DNA from: Goodfellowiella coeruleoviolacea
Lineage (GTDB): Bacteria > Actinomycetota > Actinomycetes > Mycobacteriales > Pseudonocardiaceae
Direction: 5' to 3'
Assembly (NCBI RefSeq): GCF_024171785.1
Contig: NZ_JAMTCK010000024.1
Span: 1-64,000, forward strand
DNA: 64,000 nucleotides
Shown here: positions 20,512-27,915 of the stretch, one piece after another
How positions within the stretch are numbered: position 1 is the stretch's first letter
How the letters are laid out: the number at the start of each line of letters is the position of its first letter
The notes under the pieces: generated by a model
Databases searched by the model: none
What the model was told of the DNA's origin: nothing
Seen by the model: the letters and a program-made list of their open reading frames with translations, nothing else
Program-made: the position numbers and the translations under genes

Positions 20512-21308
20512 ACGCCGAGACGTGGCGCGGTTGCGGCGCCCCGCGTCAGATCGCGGTGCTGACCGTGTGGTGCCTGCGGACGCTGGTCTCCGACCGGCGG
20601 GTCGTCGTGTTCTCGGTGCTCCAGCCGCTGATCATGCTGGTGCTGTTCACGCAGGTGTTCGGCGCGGTCGCGAACCCGGCCAACTTCCCGCCCGGAGTGT
20701 CCTATGTGGACTACCTACTGCCCGCGGTACTGGTGACCACCGGCATCGGTCCCGCGGTCGCCGCCGGTGCTTCGCTGGTCAGGGAGATGGACCGGGGCGC
20801 GCTGACCAGGTTCCGCGCGATGCCGCTGGGGCTGCACTGGGTGCTGCTGGCGCGGAGCCTGTCGGACATGAGCAGGGTCGGCGTGCAGTCGGTGGTGCTG
20901 CTGGCCAGCGGCGCGCTGCTCTTCGGCTTCACCGCGCACGGCGGCGTGCTCGGTTCGGTGGCCGCGTTGCTCGTGGCGCTGCTGGTCATCTGGACGCTGA
21001 TGTGGATCTTCATCGCGTTCGCGGCCTGGCTGCGCAGCCCGGAGATCATGCAGAGCATCGGGTTCGTGCTGGTGTTCCCGCTGATGTTCGCCTCGAGCGC
21101 GTTCGTCCCGGTGGCGAACCTGCCCGGCTGGCTGCAGGTGGTGGCCACCGTGAACCCGATGACCTACGCGGTCAACGCCGCCCGCCACCTGTCGATGGGC
21201 GAACCGGTCGGCACCTCGGTCCTGCTGGCCATCACCACGAGCGTCGGCCTGCTGGCCGTGGCCGGTTTCCTCGCCGCACGCGGCTTCCGCCGCCCCCTGA
21301 CCCGCTAG
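20508..21308 (+). CDS. ABC-2 type permease, DrrB-like
   Basis: A 266-residue membrane partner of the preceding ATPase, beginning at the GTG that overlaps its stop. Six hydrophobic segments can be read, for example VVFSVLQPLIMLVLFTQVFG near the N-terminus and SIGFVLVFPLMFASSAFVP, with the conserved ABC-2 loop around MTYAVNAARHL. It most likely exports the lipopeptide or gives self-resistance. It ends 19 bases before the convergent permease of a second ABC system. Confidence 0.9.
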   Translation: MNAETWRGCGAPRQIAVLTVWCLRTLVSDRRVVVFSVLQPLIMLVLFTQVFGAVANPANFPPGVSYVDYLLPAVLVTTGIGPAVAAGASLVREMDRGALTRFRAMPLGLHWVLLARSLSDMSRVGVQSVVLLASGALLFGFTAHGGVLGSVAALLVALLVIWTLMWIFIAFAAWLRSPEIMQSIGFVLVFPLMFASSAFVPVANLPGWLQVVATVNPMTYAVNAARHLSMGEPVGTSVLLAITTSVGLLAVAGFLAARGFRRPLTR

Positions 21309-21326
21309 GCCCCGGCCCCGCGGGTG

Positions 21327-22169
21327 CTAGGCGTCCCGCCTGCGCAGCACGGTGTTGCCGAGCAGCAACGCCGCCACCGCCCACGCGGCGAGAATGCCCA
21401 GGCCGGCGAGCCGCCCGTACGGCGGCAGCGAACGGGTCAGCGGGTTGACGATGTCCGGACCGAGCATCCCGGACAGCCCGGCCACCCCCGGCAGCGCGTC
21501 GATCAGACCGGGAACGCCGACCATGCTCGCGATGAGCGGCGAGATCAGCAGCAGCAACACCATCACCGTCAACGTGCCCGCGACGCTGCGCAGCGCAACG
21601 CCGACGCCGACGGCCATGCCGCCGAGCAGCGCGAGGTAACAGCCGATCGACAACGCCGTCACGATCGCCGAGCCGAGGGTCAGCGGCGGCCCGTACGGGC
21701 TGAGCAGCATCCCGGCGAGCGCGATCGACACGCCGCCGAGCAGGGCGCCGAGCACCAGCAGCATCGGGGCCAGCGCCGTGACCTTGGCCAGCAACATCCT
21801 GGTGCGCACCGGGATCCACTGCAGCGTCGCGCGGATGCTGCCATTGGCGTACTCGCCCGCGATGAACATGGTCGCGAGCGCGATCACCGTGAACTGGGCG
21901 ACGTAGAACACCGCGTCCACGGCGATCTGCGGTGCGCCGCCCGCGCCCGCGCTGTCCGCCTCCGCGATGCCGTTCGCGATCTGCACGTGCGCGCCGTACC
22001 CGCTGAACGCGGCCAGCGGCAGGGTGAGCACGATCGTCAGCACGAGGCACCACCAGCTCGACCGGACCGACCACAGCTTGGTCCACTCGGCCAGGACGGC
22101 GCCGGGAAAGCCTCCGCCCGTCCTGTTCGGCACTGTGCTCGCGCGGGACGTCGAGGTCTCGCCGGTCAT
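21327..22169 (-). CDS. ABC-2 family permease subunit (second transporter)
   Basis: A 280-residue membrane protein with about six transmembrane segments: one after VRSSWWCLVLTIVLTLPLAAF near residue 40, then FTVIALATMFIAGEYANG and later SIGCYLALLGGMAVGVGVALR. The GEYANGSIRATL loop is characteristic of this ABC-2 permease group, which lacks close kinship to the DrrB-like protein next door. It pairs with the ATPase gene 28 bases upstream. Such transporters often give resistance to cell-wall-active peptides; a link to the local NRPS is likely by position only. Confidence 0.88.
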   Translation of the reverse strand: MTGETSTSRASTVPNRTGGGFPGAVLAEWTKLWSVRSSWWCLVLTIVLTLPLAAFSGYGAHVQIANGIAEADSAGAGGAPQIAVDAVFYVAQFTVIALATMFIAGEYANGSIRATLQWIPVRTRMLLAKVTALAPMLLVLGALLGGVSIALAGMLLSPYGPPLTLGSAIVTALSIGCYLALLGGMAVGVGVALRSVAGTLTVMVLLLLISPLIASMVGVPGLIDALPGVAGLSGMLGPDIVNPLTRSLPPYGRLAGLGILAAWAVAALLLGNTVLRRRDA

Positions 22170-22197
22170 GAAAACCTGCTCCGTTCGATCGCGGCGT

Positions 22198-23115
22198 TCA
22201 CCTGGCGGCGACGCCGTACTCCACCGCGTTCTCGGTCAGTTCGAGGTAGGCCTCCTCAAGCGACCGGCTGGTCGCGCTCAGCCCGTGCAGGCGCGCCCCG
22301 ATCTCGTGGGCGAGGTCGCCGACCCGCTGCACCGCGATCCCGGCGACGACCAGCTCGTCGTGCCCGCCGCGCAGCACGGTGCCGCCAGCGGCGACGACCC
22401 TGGCGGCGAGTTCGGCGACGTCGGCCGGTTCGGGGAGCCGGACGTGCACGGTCTCCCCCGTGGTGTCGCGGATGAACTCGGCGACCGGCGCGTCGGCGAG
22501 CAGCCTGCCCCTGCCGATGATCACCAGCCGGTGCGCGGTCAGCTGCATCTCGCTCATGAGGTGGCTGGAGACCAGCACCGTGCGGCCCTCGTCGGCCAGT
22601 GACCGCATCAGCCCGCGGATCCAGCGCACGCCGTCGAGGTCGAGCCCGTTGACCGGCTCGTCGAACAACAGCACGGGCGGATCGCCGAGCAGGGCGCCCG
22701 CGATGCCGAGGCGTTGCGCCATGCCGAGTGAGAACGTGCCGACCCGCTTGCCCGCGACGTCGGTGAGGCCGACCGCCGCCAGCACCTCGTCGACCCGCCG
22801 GGCCGGGATGCCGTTGGACCGGGCCATGGCCAGCAAGTGCTTGGCCGCGGTCCGGCCCGGGTGCACGGCCTTGGCGTCGAGCAGGGCACCGACCTCGCGC
22901 AGCGGGTGCGGCAGCGCCGGGTACGGGCGGCCGTTGACGTGCGCGGTGCCCGAGGTGGGCCGGTCGAGGCCGACGATCATGCGCAACGTGGTCGACTTGC
23001 CCGCGCCGTTGGGGCCGAGGAAACCGGTCACCCGGCCGGCCGGGATGTCCACCGTGAGGTCGTCGACCGCGACCTTGTCACCGAATTTCTTCGTCAGCGC
23101 GCGAAGCGCGATCAT
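22198..23115 (-). CDS. ABC transporter ATP-binding protein (second transporter)
   Basis: A 305-residue ATPase with Walker A GPNGAGKST near residue 36, signature FSLGMAQRLGIA near 130 and Walker B VLLFDEPVNGLD near 150. The DEPVNGLD box and short C-terminal tail place it in the BcrA-like group rather than the DrrA group. It heads a two-gene minus-strand operon with the permease at 21327-22169. BcrA-type systems protect against bacitracin and lantibiotics, so it may be an immunity transporter. Confidence 0.9.
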   Translation of the reverse strand: MIALRALTKKFGDKVAVDDLTVDIPAGRVTGFLGPNGAGKSTTLRMIVGLDRPTSGTAHVNGRPYPALPHPLREVGALLDAKAVHPGRTAAKHLLAMARSNGIPARRVDEVLAAVGLTDVAGKRVGTFSLGMAQRLGIAGALLGDPPVLLFDEPVNGLDLDGVRWIRGLMRSLADEGRTVLVSSHLMSEMQLTAHRLVIIGRGRLLADAPVAEFIRDTTGETVHVRLPEPADVAELAARVVAAGGTVLRGGHDELVVAGIAVQRVGDLAHEIGARLHGLSATSRSLEEAYLELTENAVEYGVAAR

Positions 23116-23185
23116 CGGTTCTCCGTAGCTCCTGGTTCCGGTCCGGCCACCCGCACACCGTAGTGACGGCGTGCCGGGGCGCGCC

Positions 23186-24325
23186 TCACCCGAACGTCAG
23201 GAACCCGCCCTTACTTTCGTCAGGTGCGGCGTTGACGAGCCAGCCGTGCCTGTCGGGGACCAGGCCGCGCTGGACGTCGGTCAGCGCGGTCCGCATCCGC
23301 GCGGACACCGGTCCGGCCGTGCCGTCACCGACCGTCCACTCGCGACCTTCGGCGACCACGCGGCCGATCGGGGTGACGGCGGCCGCGGTGCCGCAGGCGA
23401 ACGCCTCGGCGAACGCCCCGGTCTCGGTCAGCCGCTGCCAGTCGTCGAGCGCCACCGGCCGCTCCTCGACGCGGAACCCCTCGTCCCGCGCCAGCGTCAG
23501 CAGGGACCGCCGCGTCACGCCGGGCAGCAGCGTCCCGGTCAGCGGCGGCGTGACGAGCGTGGTCTCCTCGCCCTGGACGTGCACCCAGAAGATGTTCATG
23601 CCGCCCATCTCCTCGACCCAGCGGTGCTCAGCGGCGTCGAGCCAGACGACCTGCTGGCAGCCGTGTTCGGCGGCCTCCTGCTGGGCGAGGAACGCGGGGG
23701 CGTAGTTGCCCGCGCACTTGGCCCCGCCGGTCCCGCCGGGCGCGGCGCGGCTGTAGCGGGTGCTCGCCCAGACCGACACCGGCGGGCTGTCGGCTCCGAA
23801 GAAGTTCTCGGTGACCATGGCGAGCAGCAGGAACCGGTACTCGCGGCCGGGTGCGAGCGCCAGCACCGGATCGGTGGCGAACATGATCGGTCGCAGGTAG
23901 AGGCTGCGCGCCGGTTCGAACGGCACCCACCGCTCGTCGGCGCGGACCAGCGCACGGGCCGCGGCGACGAAGGTGTCCACGGGCAGTTCCGGCATCGCGA
24001 GCCGCCGCGCCGAGTCGGCGAAGCGGGCGCCGTGGTCGTGCGGCCGGAACAGCACGGCGTGGCCGTCGGCGTGGCGGAACGCCTTCATGCCCTCGAAGAC
24101 GACCTGGCCGTAGTGGAGCCCGACCATCGCGGGGTCCACGGACAGCGGGCCGTAGGGCACGACCTCGGCGTCGTGCCAGCCGCGGTCAACCGTCCACCGC
24201 AACGACACCATGTGCTCGGTCAACACCCGCCCGAAGGCAGGCCGCGCGCAACGGGTGCGCAGTTCGTCGTCGGTGATCCGGTCACCGGCGGGCAGCGTCC
24301 GGTCGGCTATCGCAAGCTCGGTCAC
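23186..24325 (-). CDS. ilvE: Branched-chain amino acid aminotransferase
   Basis: PLP fold-type IV aminotransferase, 379 residues, interconverting Leu/Ile/Val and their 2-oxoacids. The PLP lysine lies in GGAKCAGNYA near residue 200; YGQVVFEGMKAF and EEMGGMNIFWV are family signatures. The GTG at 24325 is chosen because GGGGG lies 5 bases upstream; the frame stays open further upstream but without a ribosome site. Near an NRPS locus it may feed branched-chain amino acids or short branched acyl primers for the lipid tail, or simply be the housekeeping enzyme. Confidence 0.94.
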   Translation of the reverse strand: MTELAIADRTLPAGDRITDDELRTRCARPAFGRVLTEHMVSLRWTVDRGWHDAEVVPYGPLSVDPAMVGLHYGQVVFEGMKAFRHADGHAVLFRPHDHGARFADSARRLAMPELPVDTFVAAARALVRADERWVPFEPARSLYLRPIMFATDPVLALAPGREYRFLLLAMVTENFFGADSPPVSVWASTRYSRAAPGGTGGAKCAGNYAPAFLAQQEAAEHGCQQVVWLDAAEHRWVEEMGGMNIFWVHVQGEETTLVTPPLTGTLLPGVTRRSLLTLARDEGFRVEERPVALDDWQRLTETGAFAEAFACGTAAAVTPIGRVVAEGREWTVGDGTAGPVSARMRTALTDVQRGLVPDRHGWLVNAAPDESKGGFLTFG

Positions 24326-24450
24326 AATGCCCCCAAGAGGTCGGAAAGTGACGCTATGCGGGCACTTTCTGCAGGTCAACCCCTACGAAACCCCACCATT
24401 GACCACTACGGATAGCCTCGATCCGAGGCAGGAGAACACTTGGGGGGAAC

Positions 24451-25344
24451 GTGCGGGTCGGAGTCGTCGTACTGCCGGAGACCGGCTGGGCGGAGGGGGC
24501 GCGGCGGTGGCGTGCGGTGGAGGATCTGGGCTTCGACTCGGCGTGGACCTACGACCACGTTTCGTGGCGCGCCCTGCGTGACAAGGCCTGGTACTCGACG
24601 TTCCCGACGCTGACCGCGGCGGCCTGCCACACCAGCCGCATCCGGCTCGGCACCCTGGTCACCTCACCGAACTTCCGCCACCCGGTGCTGACCGCGAAGG
24701 ACGCGATCGCCGTCGACGACATCTCCGACGGCCGCTTCACACTGGGCGTCGGGTCCGGCTCGACCGGCGCCGGCGACGCCACGGTCCTCGGTGGTCCCGA
24801 CCTGAGCCCTCGGCAGCGCGCTGACCGCTTCGCCGAGTTCACCGGCCTGCTCGACGCCTTGCTCAGCAACGACGTCACCGACCACGAGGGCGTTTACTTC
24901 TCCGCGTCGGACGCCAGGATGCTCCCCGGCTGCGTCCAGCGCCCACGCCTGCCACTGGCGATCGCGGCCGCGGGCCGCCGCGGCTTCGACCTCGTGGCCC
25001 GGTACGGCAACGCGTGGGTGACGCAGGGCCCGGCGGACTGGTCGCGGGTCAGCTCCAACGCCGAGTGCGCGAAGCTCATCGCCGAGCACGGCGCCCGCCT
25101 GGCGAGGGCGTGCGAACGCGTCGGCCGCGACCCGGCGCAGCTGTCCCGGATCTTCATGCCGACTCCAGTGAGCTGCCCGAACCCGGTGACGTCGGTGACC
25201 GCGTTCCGGGAACTGGCCGAACGGGTCGCGGAAGCGGGCATCACCGAACTCGTCGTCCACTGGCCCCGCGCGGACGGCGTGTACGCGGCACCCGCGGACA
25301 TCCTGGAACGCATCAGCGCGCAGGCACTGCCAGCGCTGCGCTGA
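24451..25344 (+). CDS. Luciferase-like (LLM) flavin/F420-dependent oxidoreductase
   Basis: A 297-residue TIM-barrel protein of the bacterial luciferase family. It has the LGFDSAWTYDHVSW segment near residue 27, RLGTLVTSPNFRHP near 65, the DGRFTLGVGSGS cofactor loop near 95 and AAAGRRGFDLVARYGNAW near 172. The GTG start follows TTGGGGGGAAC. Actinobacterial members commonly use F420, but cofactor and substrate cannot be fixed here. Divergent from the aminotransferase with about 125 bases between them. Confidence 0.85.
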   Translation: MRVGVVVLPETGWAEGARRWRAVEDLGFDSAWTYDHVSWRALRDKAWYSTFPTLTAAACHTSRIRLGTLVTSPNFRHPVLTAKDAIAVDDISDGRFTLGVGSGSTGAGDATVLGGPDLSPRQRADRFAEFTGLLDALLSNDVTDHEGVYFSASDARMLPGCVQRPRLPLAIAAAGRRGFDLVARYGNAWVTQGPADWSRVSSNAECAKLIAEHGARLARACERVGRDPAQLSRIFMPTPVSCPNPVTSVTAFRELAERVAEAGITELVVHWPRADGVYAAPADILERISAQALPALR

Positions 25345-26428
25345 CCCGGGATCGGCTCCCGCCTGGCCCGCCGCCCCGAGCGACTCCCGGCTCAGCAGCC
25401 GGCGTCCGTCCACCGCGCCGGCACCGAGGAAGAACCGCAACAGGGTCACCATGTCGCACGCACTGGAAAACGCGTAGTCGGACGGGTAGAACGCCGTGTT
25501 GTCGCCGCCGTCGCGGGCTTTGGCGTCACGGCGGGGCCGGCCTGCTCGACCACCCCAGCGTCCCGCACCACCAGCCCACCGCCACCGGCACCTGCTGCAG
25601 CGCGGCCAGGCCGTGCCGACGTCGTCCGATCGGCGGCACGGCGGGAACCGCGGGCACCACCGCCCGCCACACCGCCCAGAAGTCCACATGAGACAGTCGG
25701 ATGGTTGCAGCGGTCACACCGTTGCCGCCGCCGCCACTCCGGAAACCGTGCACGCATCGTCATGCGATGGGCACGGATCGTCAAGGACGGCTGGATCCAG
25801 ATCTGCGACGATCATGGTGTCAGCGAACTTCGGCGTCAGGTGAGCCTTTCACATAAACGTGGGAACGAGCTGCACAGCTGGACGCAGTCCGACCCACGAT
25901 GGACCACTGCTCTCGAAGAACCGCCATCGGACCAGAACTGGTTGGCGTGGAACGCGGCCGATGCCCTGCCCGACCAGGTCGTCGCAGGGCGGTTCGGGAG
26001 CAAGACGGGGGGCAGGGCGATGACGATTCTCCCCTGTGCGCGACGTCCGACCGCCGATCTCAGATCGACGCGGGCCGGGGACCTCCCGCCAGCCGGACCG
26101 CACCACCAGCGGTGGCCCAGCCCGGGCCGGTGTTCCCGGCACCAGCTGAGACCGCACCGAACGAGGCTGTCTCCACTGCCTTCACCACCGCGGCCGGCCC
26201 CACTCATCCCTCGGCCGCTCCCGCGCCGTGTGCCGCGACACCGCCTGCCCTTCGCAACCGCTCGCCGCGCCAGACCGACGGAGCCGCACGCGCGGGCGTA
26301 GCCGCTCCAGGCCGGTGGCCGCACCGCCCCACGGGCCCGGCGTCCTGCTGCCCACCTGGCTCATCACGCACCTGCTGTCCCGGCCGGGGACAGTTGACCT
26401 CGCAGCGCCAACACAAGGGATCGCTCTT
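25345..26428. other. About 1.1 kb without an intact gene
   Basis: No reading frame here has convincing protein character apart from the short serine-hydrolase-like remnant at its left end. The rest holds open frames on both strands that look like random high-GC frames. The last bases before 26428 must contain the promoter of the SARP gene; AAGGGA lies 8 bases before its start. Confidence 0.5.
25365..25505 (-). pseudogene. Remnant of a beta-lactamase-family serine hydrolase
   Basis: About 45 codons on the minus strand read like the C-terminal part of a class C beta-lactamase/serine hydrolase (GGDNTAFYPSDYAFSSA, then DMVTLLRFF and DGRRLLSRESL). No upstream catalytic SxxK region is found and the frame runs into unrelated sequence on both sides. 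I read this as a decayed fragment; the family call rests on the ...S..DM...R...DGRRLLS.ES pattern only. Confidence 0.35.
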
Positions 26429-27271
26429 ATGGAATTTCGCTTGTTGGGACCGCTCGAAGTGCACTGCACCGGAACGGTGTTGGACATCGGCGGCCCGCGC
26501 CAACGTGCCGTGCTGGCCGCGTTGCTGTTACGCCCCAACGCCCTGGCGACAACGGATTACCTCTGTGACGCCGTGTGGAGCCGGCTTCCCGCGTCGCCCG
26601 CCACCAACCTGCGGACCTACATCGCCGGCCTGCGCAGGCGGTTGCGAGAAGCGGACGGCAGACACAGCAGACTGCGCACTCAGCCTGGCGGATACCTGCT
26701 GGAGGTCCGGACTGGCGAACTCGACACCCAGGTCTTCGAGCAACTGCTCGCCGAGGCGGGCACGGCGCTGCGCGCCGGAGCGCCGGCCACCGCGCTGGGC
26801 CGCTTGGACCAGGGGCTGCGCCTGTGGCGAACGGAGAACGCCACAAGCGTCACCGGAGGCTCGGTGCTGCAGGCCGAGCTGACCCGGCTCGACGAGCTGA
26901 GACTGTGGGCGGTCGAAAGCCGCTGCGACGCGTTGCTGGCACTGGGCCGGCACGACGAAGCCAGCGTGGAACTGCGCAGGCTGGTCAGCCACTACCCGCT
27001 GCGCGAGGAACTGTGGGCCAGGCTGATGACCGCGCTGGTCCACTGTGGCCGCCGGGCTGACGCCCTCGATGCCTTCATGCAGGCCAGGAAGAGACTGGTG
27101 GAGGAGTTGGGCATCGAGCCGGGCCCGCAGTTGGAACGCCTCCGGCAGAAGGTGTTGGCGGCTGGGCACACCGGCCCGGCCGCGAGCGGGGACCAGCAGG
27201 GCGAGCGGGACTGGGCAGGTGCTGGCAGCAGGATGCACCGCCCATCGATTCGTCTGGGACTGACGACCTGA
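26429..27271 (+). CDS. SARP-family transcriptional activator
   Basis: A 280-residue Streptomyces-antibiotic-regulatory-type activator. Residues 1-95 form an OmpR-like winged helix (MEFRLLGPLEV start, PRQRAVLAALLLRPN, ATNLRTYIAGLRRRL) and 100-250 a bacterial transcriptional activation domain (LRLWAVESRCDALLALGRHDE, LREELWARLMTALV, GIEPGPQLERL). ATG at 26429 follows AAGGGA; longer upstream frames have no family similarity. The Leu at residue 34 is encoded by TTA (26528-26530), suggesting bldA-dependent, growth-phase-limited translation. Its likely target is the lasso operon 230 bases downstream, which carries matching heptamer repeats. Confidence 0.93.
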   Translation: MEFRLLGPLEVHCTGTVLDIGGPRQRAVLAALLLRPNALATTDYLCDAVWSRLPASPATNLRTYIAGLRRRLREADGRHSRLRTQPGGYLLEVRTGELDTQVFEQLLAEAGTALRAGAPATALGRLDQGLRLWRTENATSVTGGSVLQAELTRLDELRLWAVESRCDALLALGRHDEASVELRRLVSHYPLREELWARLMTALVHCGRRADALDAFMQARKRLVEELGIEPGPQLERLRQKVLAAGHTGPAASGDQQGERDWAGAGSRMHRPSIRLGLTT

Positions 27272-27416
27272 CCGCGCACCGAGAGGCTTCGCCCCCACCC
27301 GGACTTCCGGTGTTCGACGACAGCGAGCGAGAACCACAGGACCGGGCACGACCGCCGGCCGGTGCCCCGGACAGTTGTTCGGCACGCACGGGCACAACGC
27401 TGCGGCGCCGACCCCC

Positions 27417-27457
27417 TGGGCACGGCCTGGGCACGCTCTGGGCACCGCATTGGGCAC
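27417..27457 (+). promoter_or_regulatory. SARP-type direct-repeat operator before the lasso operon
   Basis: TGGGCAC occurs four times at 27417, 27428, 27439 and 27451, that is spaced 11, 11 and 12 bases. Heptamer repeats at one helical turn, just upstream of the -10 region, are the known recognition pattern of SARP activators. A related CGGGCAC lies at 27389. The array ends 48 bases before the first precursor start, leaving room for a -10 box and a short leader. Confidence 0.75.
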
Positions 27458-27505
27458 AGTGAATCCCGTCAACGATCCCGGAACGGCGAGAAGGAGGTGA
27501 GTTGA

Positions 27506-27643
27506 ATGATCGAGCAGACGGAGCAGACCGCGGCGGCTTACGAGGTGCCGGCGCTGGTCGAGATCGGCGACTTCGCCGACCTGACTCGGATCACCGACAA
27601 GGGCGGCTACGTCGACCTGCTGGGCGGTTGGTTCGACTTCTGA
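27506..27643 (+). CDS. Lasso peptide precursor 1
   Basis: A 45-residue precursor, not resembling the second cyclically paired gene's tail but clearly of the same family. The ATG follows a near-perfect ribosome site (AAGGAGGTGA). The leader has the YxxPxLxxxGxF...T pattern bound by RRE proteins: Y12, P15, L17, G21, F23, T27. Taking T27 as leader position -2, as in known actinobacterial lasso peptides, the core is residues 29-45, ITDKGGYVDLLGGWFDF. Asp37 is then core position 9, giving a nine-residue Ile1-Asp9 macrolactam and an eight-residue tail rich in W/F that could act as plugs. Cleavage and ring are inferences. Confidence 0.9.
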   Translation: MIEQTEQTAAAYEVPALVEIGDFADLTRITDKGGYVDLLGGWFDF

Positions 27644-27649
27644 TCGGCT

Positions 27650-27680
27650 GGGCCGGCGTGGCATGTGCCCACGCCGGCCC
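27650..27680 (+). terminator. Perfect 12-bp stem-loop after precursor 1
   Basis: GGGCCGGCGTGG (27650-27661) and CCACGCCGGCCC (27669-27680) are exact reverse complements around a 7-base loop. There is no T-tract after it, so it may be a partial terminator or an mRNA-stabilising element that lets the precursor message exceed that of downstream enzyme genes. Confidence 0.7.
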
Positions 27681-27728
27681 AACCGGTGTGGCCAGAGCGA
27701 TCTGACCGATCGAGGGGAGGCGAACCAC

Positions 27729-27854
27729 ATGCAGCCGGAAACCGCGTGCTACGAGCCACCGGCGCTGGTCGAGGTCGGCGACTTCGCCCAGTTGACCCAA
27801 GACTCCGACAAGGGCAACTACGTCGACGGCTTGTTCTACTGGTTCGGGTTCTGA
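27729..27854 (+). CDS. Lasso peptide precursor 2
   Basis: A 41-residue precursor; ATG preceded by GGGGAGG. The leader pattern is again complete: Y8, P11, L13, G17, F19, T23. With T23 at -2 the core is residues 25-41, DSDKGNYVDGLFYWFGF, also 17 residues with Asp at core position 9 (Asp33). The ring half D-K-G-x-Y-V-D is shared with precursor 1, while the tail differs (GLFYWFGF). An N-terminal Asp as ring-closing residue is unusual. The two precursors look like a duplicated and diverged pair. Confidence 0.9.
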   Translation: MQPETACYEPPALVEVGDFAQLTQDSDKGNYVDGLFYWFGF

Positions 27855-27862
27855 TCGATCAC

Positions 27863-27896
27863 GTCGGCGGCGGCCGAGTTCTCAGCCGCCGCCGAC
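27863..27896 (+). terminator. Perfect 12-bp stem-loop after precursor 2
   Basis: GTCGGCGGCGGC (27863-27874) pairs exactly with GCCGCCGCCGAC (27885-27896) around a 10-base loop, 19 bases before the first cyclase start. Like the one after precursor 1 it lacks a T-tract and probably attenuates or stabilises transcripts between precursor and enzyme genes. Confidence 0.68.
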
Positions 27897-27915
27897 ACTT
27901 CCCACGAGGGCTGGC

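Noticed and set aside
25705-26301. Possible plus-strand gene of 198 codons before the SARP
   Set aside because: Sequence is Arg/Pro/Ser-rich with no consistent codon bias or ribosome site; no family resemblance.
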